The notes beneath the pieces were generated by a model. The model did not search any database. It was not told the origin of the DNA and saw nothing but the letters and a program-made list of their open reading frames with translations. A stretch of 64,000 nucleotides of DNA from the NCBI GenBank assembly GCA_046346965.1, contig JAXMHB010000004.1:124001-188000 (forward strand). Reading direction: 5' to 3'. How positions within the stretch are numbered: the first letter of the stretch is position 1; every line of letters starts with the position of its first letter. Positions 1-7,851 of this stretch are shown piece after piece. Position numbers and translations under genes: made by a program. This DNA is from JAXMHB01 sp046346965 (GTDB lineage: Bacteria > Pseudomonadota > Gammaproteobacteria > Xanthomonadales > SZUA-5).

Positions 1-558
1 AAGATCGCGCGCGAGTTGAGCCAGAACCAGGGTGGTGATCGGGGAATGTTCGGCGGATTCCACCGGTAACTGCGCCACTGCCGCCAGCAGGTCCGGGATA
101 CCCTTGGGAAAGGTGAGGCCGTATTCACGCGCGAAGCCGCGGATCTGATTGCCCATGGCGGTGCGCTGGGTGACCAGGTGATCACGTAACTGCACGAGCA
201 TCGCGAGATCCTGTTGCTCAATCGATTTGACCGGCACAGGATGTAATCCTGGGCGCTGTGCAGCCTCGACGATCGCAAGCGCATCGTGGCCATCGCTCTT
301 GTGGATGCGCCGGAAGGCCTTGACGTGCTGAGGTGGGATTAACATCGCCTGATGCCCGTGGCGCTGTGCAAATCGTCCCCAATAGTGCGCAGACCCGCAC
401 GCTTCCATGGCAACCACGGTGGGCGGCGTATTGGCCAGCAGTTCCTTGGCCTTGGCAACGGACATCGCCCGGTTCCTGGTGATCTGCCCGCGGTCATCGC
501 GTTGGCAGACTTGAATCGTGGACTTCGCCAAATCCAATCCGATGAGCGTAGTCTTCAT
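1..558 (-). CDS. IS110-family transposase, N-terminal part (cut by window edge)
   Basis: An open frame of 186 codons starts at the ATG complementary to 556-558 and runs off the left edge without a stop. The product begins MKTTLIGLDLAKSTIQVC and carries the RuvC-like DEDD catalytic set of IS110 transposases: D9 in GLDLAKS, E52 in AMEACGSAHYWG, and D89 and D92 in HKSDGHDA. IS110 enzymes are DDE-unlike recombinases whose full length is roughly 320-450 residues, so the C-terminal serine-containing domain should lie outside the window. Together with the neighbouring RAYT gene it marks the left edge as mobile DNA. Family assignment is secure; the subgroup (IS110 or IS1111) and whether the copy is intact cannot be judged. 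Confidence 0.93.
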   Translation of the reverse strand, partial: MKTTLIGLDLAKSTIQVCQRDDRGQITRNRAMSVAKAKELLANTPPTVVAMEACGSAHYWGRFAQRHGHQAMLIPPQHVKAFRRIHKSDGHDALAIVEAAQRPGLHPVPVKSIEQQDLAMLVQLRDHLVTQRTAMGNQIRGFAREYGLTFPKGIPDLLAAVAQLPVESAEHSPITTLVLAQLARDL

Positions 559-561
559 GTT

Positions 562-643
562 GGACGCCTCCTCAATTCCTGAACTGGTGGCCCCTGATGG
601 TCTCCAGTGTGGCGCACACGACGCCGTAGGTGGGGAGGCGTCC
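562..643. repeat. 10-bp inverted repeat in the noncoding end of the IS110 element
   Basis: GGACGCCTCC (562-571) is repeated as its exact reverse complement GGAGGCGTCC (634-643), 62 bp apart, starting just upstream of the transposase start codon. The 559-791 interval has no convincing gene. In IS110-family elements a noncoding end carries element-specific structured RNA and, in some subgroups, subterminal inverted repeats, so this stem may belong to that region. The outer boundary of the element could not be located. Confidence 0.5.
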
Positions 644-753
644 ATCACATCACGCAGGATTTGCTTGAGCACGGCGCCAGAGGCCGATCATTGCTCGCGT
701 CTCTGGAGGTTCGGGCCGTCTGAGTGGCGTTCTGCACGAAAATCCAACGCCCC

Positions 754-772
754 TAGGCGCCCGCGGCGCCTA
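754..772. repeat. GC-rich hairpin downstream of the RAYT gene
   Basis: TAGGCGCC (754-761) and GGCGCCTA (765-772) form a perfect 8-bp stem with a 3-nt loop, 20 bp past the stop codon of the minus-strand RAYT gene. No T-run follows, so it is a weak terminator candidate. RAYT genes are usually flanked by short REP hairpins, which is the alternative reading. Confidence 0.45.
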
Positions 773-791
773 AGATTGCTGGCTGAGCCGC

Positions 792-1742
792 TCAGCTCAG
801 TTTTTCGAGCCAGCGGGCGTAGCCGATGCCTTTCATCCACGCCTGACCGACGGCGGCTGCTTTGTCCATGATCGCCTCGGCGCCGCCGACAATGCGCCAG
901 TAGGCTGAGCCGACGCCCTTCACTTGCCCGGTCCAGTGGCTGGCATCGAGTCCGAGTCGGCGCAGGGCGGGCGGTTCGGTGTGGTGGATGGCGCCACGCT
1001 TGTCCGGTCGGATTTGTCGGCCCGTGTATTCCACCAGTTGGATGTATTCCGCCTCGGTCATCGACAGCCGAAACACGGACAAGCCAACGATGGGCCGCAG
1101 CGTTTCGGTCGCTCTGGCCGGCTGATCCCGCAAGGTCTCTGCGCGCGCCTGCACGCTGGTGTGATCCGAGCGCTCAACGTTCTTGGCGATGCCAGCCCTG
1201 ACCGGGTTCAAGTCCACGTAAGCCATGGCCGCCGCCAAGGCGCGTTCGTCTGCCAGCAACTGGCACTTGAAACGGCCCTCCCAAAAACGCCCCTTGATGC
1301 CGTCCTCCGCATTGGCCCGCCGAGCGACGTACTCGTCCAGGCACTTCATGAACCACGACAGATCGCACAGCCGCTTGCGATAGATGTCGGCCATCGCCAC
1401 CAGTCGCTGCCGCCGCGCCGCTTGGCGCTCGGGATCGGAAAGCATGAACAGCCGCCCCCAGCGATCCGCGACCTCTTCATCCGTCCAGACCCGCGCCAGG
1501 TCAGGTTCGACCGACAGCACCACATGCAGATGGTTGCTCATCACCGCATACGCGTACACGGCGACCGCAAAGATCTCACCCAACTCCCGGATTCGATTGA
1601 CGATCATCGGCTTGCGCGCGTCGTGGTCCTTGCCGGTGAGCGGATCGACGCCGCACAGCCACGCCCGGCGCACGCAGCGCGTCACGCAGTGGTACATGCC
1701 GTGCTGGTCGGTGCTGACAGTGTGGGCGCGGGCTGGTGTCAT
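792..1742 (-). CDS. REP-associated tyrosine transposase (RAYT, TnpA-REP/Y1 family)
   Basis: This 316-residue protein has the single-strand HUH nuclease signature of the Y1 transposase superfamily: H71-x-H73 in VMSNHLHVVL and a catalytic tyrosine, Y175, in MAYVDLNPVRAG. The N-terminal YHCVTRCVRRAWLCG block and the internal GRFWEGRFKCQLL block are also typical of RAYTs. Such enzymes are domesticated or semi-mobile and act on REP hairpins bearing a GTAG tetranucleotide. At 316 residues it belongs to the longer type common in Lysobacterales. Upstream, at 1800-1815, lies an imperfect palindrome reading GTAGGAAAATTCTTAC on the coding strand, and downstream is the 754-772 hairpin; both are possible REP-like flanks. 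It lies next to an IS110 transposase. The start is the ATG at 1742. Confidence 0.9.
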   Translation of the reverse strand: MTPARAHTVSTDQHGMYHCVTRCVRRAWLCGVDPLTGKDHDARKPMIVNRIRELGEIFAVAVYAYAVMSNHLHVVLSVEPDLARVWTDEEVADRWGRLFMLSDPERQAARRQRLVAMADIYRKRLCDLSWFMKCLDEYVARRANAEDGIKGRFWEGRFKCQLLADERALAAAMAYVDLNPVRAGIAKNVERSDHTSVQARAETLRDQPARATETLRPIVGLSVFRLSMTEAEYIQLVEYTGRQIRPDKRGAIHHTEPPALRRLGLDASHWTGQVKGVGSAYWRIVGGAEAIMDKAAAVGQAWMKGIGYARWLEKLS

Positions 1743-1873
1743 GCGACGATGATCGCGAGCCGCGGCTGCCCTGTCTGTCGGATTTCTTCGCGTCCTTGTG
1801 TAAGAATTTTCCTACGGATTGCCGCGTGTCCCCGATCACCCCGAGTCGATCACGATTTTGTTGAGGTAATGGT

Positions 1874-2281
1874 ATGGACACTGCTGTGCGAGTCCATCGC
1901 GTCTTCGGTGCAATGGCGAACTACCAAAAGGCAAATCCGACGGATGGCTGGTCGATAAGACTGGCTGATGGGCTACTCGGAGAGCCCATTGGGTGCTATC
2001 GAAATCCCGAGCCTGAAGGCGATGTTATTTGTATATTCGCCGATGGATTGGCTTGGCATGAGGGTGGCCGGCTGGTCGAGGTTCGCTTTACCGACGTGTC
2101 GGAAGTGACGCTACCAAGCGGCAAGAAAAGCGAAGGGTTGCTGCTGAAGATGCAGGATGGCACGCAACTACGGTTGCCGGTTAGGGGGCAGCGTGGACGC
2201 TTCTTCGATTCAATGCAAATGCTCAGATTCCTGGATCGTATAATGCAGGATCGGCGAGAGCAATCAGCAGGAACTGAATGA
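1874..2281 (+). CDS. Hypothetical protein, PH-like strand-rich fold possible
   Basis: The 135-residue product is not recognised. It lacks a signal peptide or membrane segment. The central part (EVRFTDVSEVTLPSG then LLLKMQDGTQLRLPVRG) alternates short strands and turns, followed by a helical end (FFDSMQMLRFLDRIMQD), an order seen in small PH-like or immunity-type domains; that is only an impression. The start at 1874 is preceded by GAGG at 1863-1866. A second ATG at 1913 is possible. Base composition is visibly lower in GC than the genes from 2.6 kb onwards, and the gene sits next to two transposase genes, so recent acquisition is likely. Confidence 0.7.
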   Translation: MDTAVRVHRVFGAMANYQKANPTDGWSIRLADGLLGEPIGCYRNPEPEGDVICIFADGLAWHEGGRLVEVRFTDVSEVTLPSGKKSEGLLLKMQDGTQLRLPVRGQRGRFFDSMQMLRFLDRIMQDRREQSAGTE

Positions 2282-2310
2282 CAAGAAGACCGCGGCCGCA
2301 GCCCTTCGTT

Positions 2311-2333
2311 CGTCAGCGGCTCAAACGCTGACG
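2311..2333. terminator. Possible hairpin terminator after the 1874-2281 gene
   Basis: CGTCAGCG (2311-2318) pairs with CGCTGACG (2326-2333) across a 7-nt loop, about 30 bp past the plus-strand stop codon. There is no T-run, so termination is uncertain. The rest of 2282-2583 shows only this stem and the stronger one at 2527-2556. Confidence 0.4.
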
Positions 2334-2526
2334 CATGTGACAAGGTTGAATGTGGCTTGCGGCTGCCCGAGCGCTTGCCCAGAACGGGGATAGCTAGTGC
2401 GCTAGGCGAAGCAAGGGCGATCTAGGAGGTGAAATTACCGTACCGGCAAGGTGTACGCGCCGAGTCATGGACCGAAATCGGTAACGATGAGAATTGATCA
2501 AGACGCCAACGAATCGCGTAGTCAGG

Positions 2527-2556
2527 AAAAAGGCGCCGATGTCGGCGCCTTTCCTT
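2527..2556 (-). terminator. Rho-independent terminator of the 2584-3834 gene
   Basis: AAAGGCGCC (2529-2537) and GGCGCCTTT (2544-2552) make a 9-bp stem with a 6-nt loop. Read on the minus strand the stem is followed by a run of five T, as expected of an intrinsic terminator, about 30 bp past the stop codon at 2584. Confidence 0.8.
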
Positions 2557-2583
2557 GTACTCTTTATTGCTGCAAGCTTGCGC

Positions 2584-3834
2584 TTACTCGTACCCGTTCG
2601 CAAACAGATTATCCCCACCAAACTCCAGCGCGCTTGGGGTGCCGGCGGTGAACAGCCGGAGAGAATTCGCGGTGATCTGCGAGGGCGGGCGGTCGGCGTC
2701 GAACCAGAAGTTGTACATGGTGGCCCAGCGGATCGCGTTGGCGTTGGTCGGGGCGCTGGGGAAGGGTGGGGCGGTCCACTGGACGGCATTTGCGGAGGTA
2801 ACGCCGGTCCAGTCGGTGGTGTCGTAGGGTTCGTTGGAATGCGCGTCGACGTCATGGAAGCCGACGCCGCTGATCAGCGTGTTGCCGGCGAAGGTGATGG
2901 TCAACTGGTCGGCGGCGCGGTTGGAATTCATGTTGTGGACCGCGTATTCGTAGTGCCACAGCGCGCCCGGCGTGACTTCGGTCACCTTGCGGGCGACGTG
3001 GAAGCGCTCGCGCGGCACTGTGGGCGTGTCGACGTAAAAGAGCTCGACGGTCGGATCGATGGCTTTCCAGGCCTCGATGGCAGCTTTCTGCCGTACCGTG
3101 GTGCCGGTCATGTTCAGATTGAAGGTGCTGGCGGCGACGGTCACTTCGCGATAGGAGGCGTTGTTCAGGCCGGCATCGGCGACGGCGTCATCCGGCGCGA
3201 TGTAATGACCTTCGACGAAGTACCGCGCGCCCGGGTTCAAGGCGGCGTCCATATCGGCCTCGGCCACCGCCAAGCGCTGATTCCAGGCCGCCGCGGTGGC
3301 GCCACCCTGACCAAAGGGGAAGGGATAGTCGCCGTTAGTGGGATTAACTTCCGACTTGCGGCCCAGCGGGCGACTGCCGTTCAGGCTGGCGCTGTAGGGG
3401 TCGGTGCAGCCGACGCCCAGCTGGCTGCCGCCCAGCGGCGGCTGCGTGCAGGTGCCGCTGCCGCAGCCCGCGGAGGTCTGGTTCAAGGAGGTAAAACCGT
3501 GCTTGAGCCAGCTCGCGCCGATCTGGTCGAAGCGGCCATTCTTCAGGCGATACATGTTCTGGCCGATGACCGGGTGGTCCTTGGCGGTGGTGCCCAGGCC
3601 GCAACCGCCTTGCGCATTGCACCAGTTCAGCGGCGTGGTGCCGACATTGCAGGAGGTGGTCGCGACCGAGTAGCCGCGTATGCCGCCGGACGTGCCGTAG
3701 TTCTGGGTGGAAGGGAGATCGTAGACGGTGACGTCCGGGGCGGCGTGGCCGACCGCGGGAACGAGCGCTGTCGCCAGCGCCACCAGGGAGAACAAGGTAT
3801 GCAAGGCGTAACGATGCAGCGTCAGCAGGCGCAT
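2584..3834 (-). CDS. Secreted protein of unknown function with C-terminal FANGYE tag
   Basis: A frame remains open upstream, but the start is placed at the ATG at 3834: it begins a clear signal peptide (MRLLTLHRYALHTLFSLVAL, cleavage near VGHAAP) and has GGAG upstream. The mature ~390 residues are rich in G, N, T and cysteine pairs (CNV, CNAQGGCG, CGSGTC, CTDPY). Their strand-rich region around FHVARKVTEVTPGALWHYEYAVHNMNS resembles an extracellular beta-sandwich. No catalytic motif was recognised. The protein ends GGDNLFANGYE. An unrelated secreted protein at 43017-46529 ends in a similar tag, and I recall such F/Y-x-x-G-F-E endings from many secreted proteins of this order. A strong terminator follows. 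Confidence 0.85.
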   Translation of the reverse strand: MRLLTLHRYALHTLFSLVALATALVPAVGHAAPDVTVYDLPSTQNYGTSGGIRGYSVATTSCNVGTTPLNWCNAQGGCGLGTTAKDHPVIGQNMYRLKNGRFDQIGASWLKHGFTSLNQTSAGCGSGTCTQPPLGGSQLGVGCTDPYSASLNGSRPLGRKSEVNPTNGDYPFPFGQGGATAAAWNQRLAVAEADMDAALNPGARYFVEGHYIAPDDAVADAGLNNASYREVTVAASTFNLNMTGTTVRQKAAIEAWKAIDPTVELFYVDTPTVPRERFHVARKVTEVTPGALWHYEYAVHNMNSNRAADQLTITFAGNTLISGVGFHDVDAHSNEPYDTTDWTGVTSANAVQWTAPPFPSAPTNANAIRWATMYNFWFDADRPPSQITANSLRLFTAGTPSALEFGGDNLFANGYE

Positions 3835-3901
3835 GGGAGGCTCCGAAAAGACGGCGTCCGAACCCACAGATTCGGGGGAGCGCCGACGATAACGCGTCGG
3901 A

Positions 3902-5884
3902 CTACTCGCGACCAGTGAGTTCGGCGTGAATTTGAGCCGCGTTCGCATTTGTTGCATCGATCGCAAGCGCTTGATCGACTTGCGTGCGAGCGCTGTCAAG
4001 CTGGCCGAGTTCGATCAGCACGCGCGCGTACAACACGCGGGTGTCGGCGTCGCGCGGTGACTGCTCGATCGCGAGCCGGAACTGCTCGGCGCTCTCGGCG
4101 TAGCGGCCCAGACTGGCATAGAGGCCAGCGAGGTTCTCGCGGGCCTCGAGATAGTTCGGGCGCAAACGCAGCGCCTCTCGGAACTGCGGGATAGCGGCCT
4201 CCGCGTGCCCACTCAGCGCCCGCGCGAGGCCGGCGTTGTACCAGAGTTCCGGCGAGCCCGGGACGTGCGTCAGCGCGGTGTCGAAGACCGTGAGCGCGCC
4301 ATCGACGCTGCCGCTCTTGGCCAGATAGAGGCCGAGCGCCAGCGCGGGCTCGGTGTGCTCGGGGGCCAGTTCGATGGCGCGGTGCCAGAAGCTAATGGCG
4401 TCGGCGCTGTTGCCGCGCAGCAGGGCGGCGTGCGCGCGCAACTGGTACATCTCAGCCGGCAACTCGCCGCGGGCGATTGCCAGTTCGGTGTACTGCGGCA
4501 ATTCGCTGACCTCGCCGAGCAGCGCCGCCAGCCAGGCGCGCCGGGCGGCGGCACCGTAGGTGACGAACAGCCCCCAATCCTCGACCCGCTTGAGGCTGTC
4601 GAGCCCCGATTGTAGACGCGCGCGGTCGGTTTCGCTGGGCTGTAGGGTCTGTCCGGGCGCGGCCAGCAGCGCGGCCCGCGCCGCCTGCGCCTGCAGGAAC
4701 ACCGCATCGGCACGACTGTCGTGCCAGCGCAGCGCGGCGCTGTGCAGCAGAAACACCAGCAGCAGCGCCATCATCGCCAGATACAGCCGACCCGCCGGCA
4801 GCAGGCGTCCGCCGCGCTTCAGCCGCAAACCCGGTCGTTCCAGCGTGGGCTGGGTCCACAGCCGCAGCGTGGTCAGGGCCAGGAAGGCGACCACGCCGGC
4901 AACGCCCAGCGCCATCAGAAAGGGCGCCAGACCATAGAGCCCGCGCACGATCAGAAAGGTCGCGGCAAAGACGCTGGCGAGCAGCCATTCCTCGCGCCAT
5001 TGAAGGGCTCTGGGCGCACGCTCCGACGGTTCGCGCCGCGGCTTGGCGAACAGCGGAATCGGGCCGGCGCCGTAGTACAGCGCGCCCTTCGGGCAGACGC
5101 TGACGCAGTCGTGGCATTTCATGCAGCCCGGCGACACCACCATGCCCCAATCGCGCACTTCCTCGTGGACGCGCACATTGGAACTGCAGACCGCGGTGCA
5201 GTGCCCACACTGCGAGCAGGCGTCGGTGACGCGGATGCGCATGGGCGCGACGCGGTCGGCGGCGGCGAAGATCGCGCCATAGGGACAGGCATAGGTGCAG
5301 AAGCCTTTGGCGCCGAGGAAATAGACGCAGGCGAAGCCGCAGATCAGGAAGGTGAGCCCACCGACGATCCAGCCGGGAAAGGTGGCCCAGAAGGCCGAGG
5401 TAGTGAGCTCGACCGCGCGCACCGACCAGTCATCGCCGATCCAGGCGCGATATACGGCCGGCCACAGGAACATATAGAAGAAGGCTAGCGCGGGCACCCA
5501 GGCCAGCACGCGCGAGCGCAGCGGCTTCGGCGTGATGCCCAGTTTCAGCATCCAGTGGCGACACAGATCCTGTAGCGCGACCAGATGACAGCCCCAGCCG
5601 CAGAAATAGCGGCCAAACACGGCGGTCAGCAGGATCATCGCGGCAAAGAAGATCAGGCCGGCGTTGATCACCGAGGAGCGCGCGAAAGCCATGGCCTCGG
5701 ACGGCTCCACTGGCGTGACTGTCTCCCCGGCGACCAGCCAGTGCGTGATGTGCAGGCCGATCAACACGTGCACCCCGATCAGCACCAGCGCGCGCCAGCC
5801 ACCGGCCTTGGACGGGCGGATGCGCGTTGACGCAGGGGTAGGGTCAGTGACCAGCGTGTGCGGTATCGGAAGTCGTTTCGCCAT
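3902..5884 (-). CDS. Membrane-bound polyferredoxin (NapH/CcoG-like) with C-terminal TPR domain
   Basis: This 660-residue protein has an N-terminal membrane part with about five helices (first at GGWRALVLIGVHVLIGLHI) holding the conserved FCGWGCH and FCTYACPYG cysteine pairs. Two 4Fe-4S clusters follow, in CSQCGHCTAVC and CMKCHDCVSVCPKG. Then come two or three further helices (around residues 290-370) and, from about residue 450, a run of TPR units (AISFWHRAIELAPEHTEPAL, AIPQFREALRLRPNYLEA and others). The first half resembles NapH and CcoG/RdxA electron-transfer proteins. The TPR tail suggests docking of a periplasmic or cytoplasmic partner. No nap, nos or cco genes are nearby, so the electron partner is unknown. 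Confidence 0.85.
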   Translation of the reverse strand: MAKRLPIPHTLVTDPTPASTRIRPSKAGGWRALVLIGVHVLIGLHITHWLVAGETVTPVEPSEAMAFARSSVINAGLIFFAAMILLTAVFGRYFCGWGCHLVALQDLCRHWMLKLGITPKPLRSRVLAWVPALAFFYMFLWPAVYRAWIGDDWSVRAVELTTSAFWATFPGWIVGGLTFLICGFACVYFLGAKGFCTYACPYGAIFAAADRVAPMRIRVTDACSQCGHCTAVCSSNVRVHEEVRDWGMVVSPGCMKCHDCVSVCPKGALYYGAGPIPLFAKPRREPSERAPRALQWREEWLLASVFAATFLIVRGLYGLAPFLMALGVAGVVAFLALTTLRLWTQPTLERPGLRLKRGGRLLPAGRLYLAMMALLLVFLLHSAALRWHDSRADAVFLQAQAARAALLAAPGQTLQPSETDRARLQSGLDSLKRVEDWGLFVTYGAAARRAWLAALLGEVSELPQYTELAIARGELPAEMYQLRAHAALLRGNSADAISFWHRAIELAPEHTEPALALGLYLAKSGSVDGALTVFDTALTHVPGSPELWYNAGLARALSGHAEAAIPQFREALRLRPNYLEARENLAGLYASLGRYAESAEQFRLAIEQSPRDADTRVLYARVLIELGQLDSARTQVDQALAIDATNANAAQIHAELTGRE

Positions 5885-6012
5885 GGCGGCAGACTAGCAG
5901 CTTGACCGCGAAGGCTGCCGTGGCAGGACCTTGGACAGAGGCCGGTGGGAGATCAACACCGAGGCACGTGGTTTGCCCTAGCGTGTCGATCGTCCACACT
6001 GACGGAGTTGCC

Positions 6013-6363
6013 ATGTCCGCCTATGCCAGCTTGTTTGCGGCCATCGACGCCCAGGATGCCGCAGGATTTGCCGCGCATCTGAGCGAGGATGCGGAGTTTC
6101 GCTTCGCCAACGCGCCGGCCGTCGTCGGGCGCGCTGCAATCGCCGACGCAGTGGCGGGATTCTTTTGCAGCATCAAAGCCTTGGCGCATGAAGTTCAGGT
6201 GATTCGTCAGGGTGATGACTGGGCCGTGATGCGCGGCATCGTGGCCTACACACGCCACGACGGCAGCACGCTCACGGTGCCGTTCGCCAATGTCTTCGAG
6301 TTGCGCGAGGGCTTGATCCGCGACTATCGGATTTTCGGCGACTTCTCGGCTTTGTACGCCTGA
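6013..6363 (+). CDS. NTF2-like / SnoaL-type nuclear transport factor 2 fold protein
   Basis: The 116-residue product has the usual order of this fold: N-terminal helices (MSAYASLFAAIDAQDAAGFA), HLSEDAEFRFANAPAVVGR, a helix at AAIADAVAGFF, then four strands ending in FELREGLIRDYRIFGDFS. Such cone-shaped domains bind small ligands or act as isomerases or lyases; nothing here identifies a substrate. The ATG at 6013 is chosen because GGAG lies at 6004-6007 and the conserved fold starts there. Its stop codon is one base from that of the convergent sbcB gene. Confidence 0.82.
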   Translation: MSAYASLFAAIDAQDAAGFAAHLSEDAEFRFANAPAVVGRAAIADAVAGFFCSIKALAHEVQVIRQGDDWAVMRGIVAYTRHDGSTLTVPFANVFELREGLIRDYRIFGDFSALYA

Positions 6364-6364
6364 G

Positions 6365-7792
6365 TCAGGGCTGCAGCAGACGCTGCTGCGCATTCTCGAT
6401 GCGGGTCACCCAGGCCACCAGATCGGCGGCGAGCGCCGGCATCGAGTCGCGCAAGGTCTCGACCGCAGCCAGGTAAGCGGGCAGGGGCCGCTCGGGCCGC
6501 TGCAGCATGCCGTCGACCTGCTTGTGCCAGAGCCGCCGCTCGCTGCGCGTGAGCGAGAGCGCGTGATGGCGCGCCCGGTAGCGCAGCGCCAAGGCCTGCA
6601 GCCGCGCGTCGCGGAACTTGAGCGTCAGATGCGGCAGATCCTGCGCACTGGCCTCGCGGAATCGTCGTGCCAATGCACGATCGGCGGAGTCAACGAAACC
6701 CTGGTACAGAGCGCCGTCCGGGTCGCTGGCGCCGGTGTCGGCGGGGCGGTCCAGCAGCGTGTAGACCTGCTGCAGTTTGGCATCCAGACCGACGCCTTCG
6801 CGTATCCGTGCCAGGTGCGCGTCCACCCGTGCGCGGTCTAACTCGATGCGGTTCAGGTCCACGCCCTCCAGCACATTGAGCGGCGCCAAAAAGGGCGCGC
6901 GATTGGCGTGCACGAGTTTGATGCCCAGCGGCACGCGGTCCGGGTCGCTGCTGGGCGTCAGAATCGCCTCGGCCAGGCGCTCAGGGGACCAATGCAAGAG
7001 TGGCGTGGGGTCGGGCAGCGCATCGACGACGATGGTCTTGCCCGATTGTGAGGGATGCAGCGCCAGCGGCACCACGATCGCCAGACAGCCGCGCTCGGCG
7101 CCGATGCGCTGGGACACATGCACGATAGGCTGTCGCTGCTGCCAGTTGAGCAGCGCCTGCACGCGCGTCTTGCTGCGCAGGCTGAGCGCGTAATCGAGCA
7201 AACGCGGCTGCGCCGCCTTGAGCTTGCGGGCCAGCGCCAGCGTGGCGTGGACGTCCGAGAGTGCCGAATGCGCATGCGCATGCGGCAACTGATTGGCCGC
7301 ACTGAGATCGGTGAGCTTGAAACTGGGGCGCCCGTCCTCGCGCTGCGCCCATTGCAGGCCATCCGGCCGCAGGGCGTAGCAAGCGCGCAGCACATCTATC
7401 AGATCGAAGCGCGAGTTGCCGTTCGCCCACTCGCGCTCGTAGGGATCGATGAAGTTGCGCCAGAACAGGTAGCGCGTGATCTCATCGTCGAAACGCATGC
7501 TGTTGTAGCCGAGGCTGCAGGTCTCCGGCACCGCCATCTCGGCGTAGATGCGGGCGGCGAACTCGGGCTCTGGCAATCCGGTGGCCCAGGCTGCCTCCGG
7601 GCCGATGCCGGTGATCTGGCAGGCCTCGGGATCGGGCAGATAGTCGAGTGTGGGCTGGCATCGTGCTGACCAGCCATCGTCCACGGGCACGAAATCGGCA
7701 TCCGTGCGCACGCAGGCGAACTCCGCCGGCCGGTCGATGCGGGGCAGGGCACCAAAGGTTTCATAGTCGTGCCACAGAAAGCTCGCCGGCAT
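6365..7792 (-). CDS. sbcB: Exodeoxyribonuclease I
   Basis: The 475-residue protein matches E. coli exonuclease I in length and layout. The DEDDh exonuclease core begins with FLWHDYETFG (catalytic D and E), continues through GYNSMRFDDEITRYLFWRNF and SRFDLIDVLRACYALRP, and has the third acidic motif in HAHSALSDVHATLALA. An SH3-like and a helical extension follow. The enzyme degrades single-stranded DNA 3' to 5' in recombination and mismatch repair. It is convergent with the NTF2-like gene and stands alone otherwise. Confidence 0.96.
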   Translation of the reverse strand: MPASFLWHDYETFGALPRIDRPAEFACVRTDADFVPVDDGWSARCQPTLDYLPDPEACQITGIGPEAAWATGLPEPEFAARIYAEMAVPETCSLGYNSMRFDDEITRYLFWRNFIDPYEREWANGNSRFDLIDVLRACYALRPDGLQWAQREDGRPSFKLTDLSAANQLPHAHAHSALSDVHATLALARKLKAAQPRLLDYALSLRSKTRVQALLNWQQRQPIVHVSQRIGAERGCLAIVVPLALHPSQSGKTIVVDALPDPTPLLHWSPERLAEAILTPSSDPDRVPLGIKLVHANRAPFLAPLNVLEGVDLNRIELDRARVDAHLARIREGVGLDAKLQQVYTLLDRPADTGASDPDGALYQGFVDSADRALARRFREASAQDLPHLTLKFRDARLQALALRYRARHHALSLTRSERRLWHKQVDGMLQRPERPLPAYLAAVETLRDSMPALAADLVAWVTRIENAQQRLLQP

Positions 7793-7851
7793 GCACTCAA
7801 AGCGCGAATGACCAGGGCCTAGTCTGGCGGCCCTGGCCCTGTGGCGACAAG

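Noticed and set aside
924..1958. 344-codon plus-strand frame over the RAYT gene
   Set aside because: It is a shadow of a gene with a clear HUH nuclease signature and has no recognisable domain.
2494..3918. 474-codon plus-strand open frame over the tagged secreted protein
   Set aside because: It is G/A/R-rich with no domain and lies antisense to a gene that has a signal peptide, a start site and a terminator.
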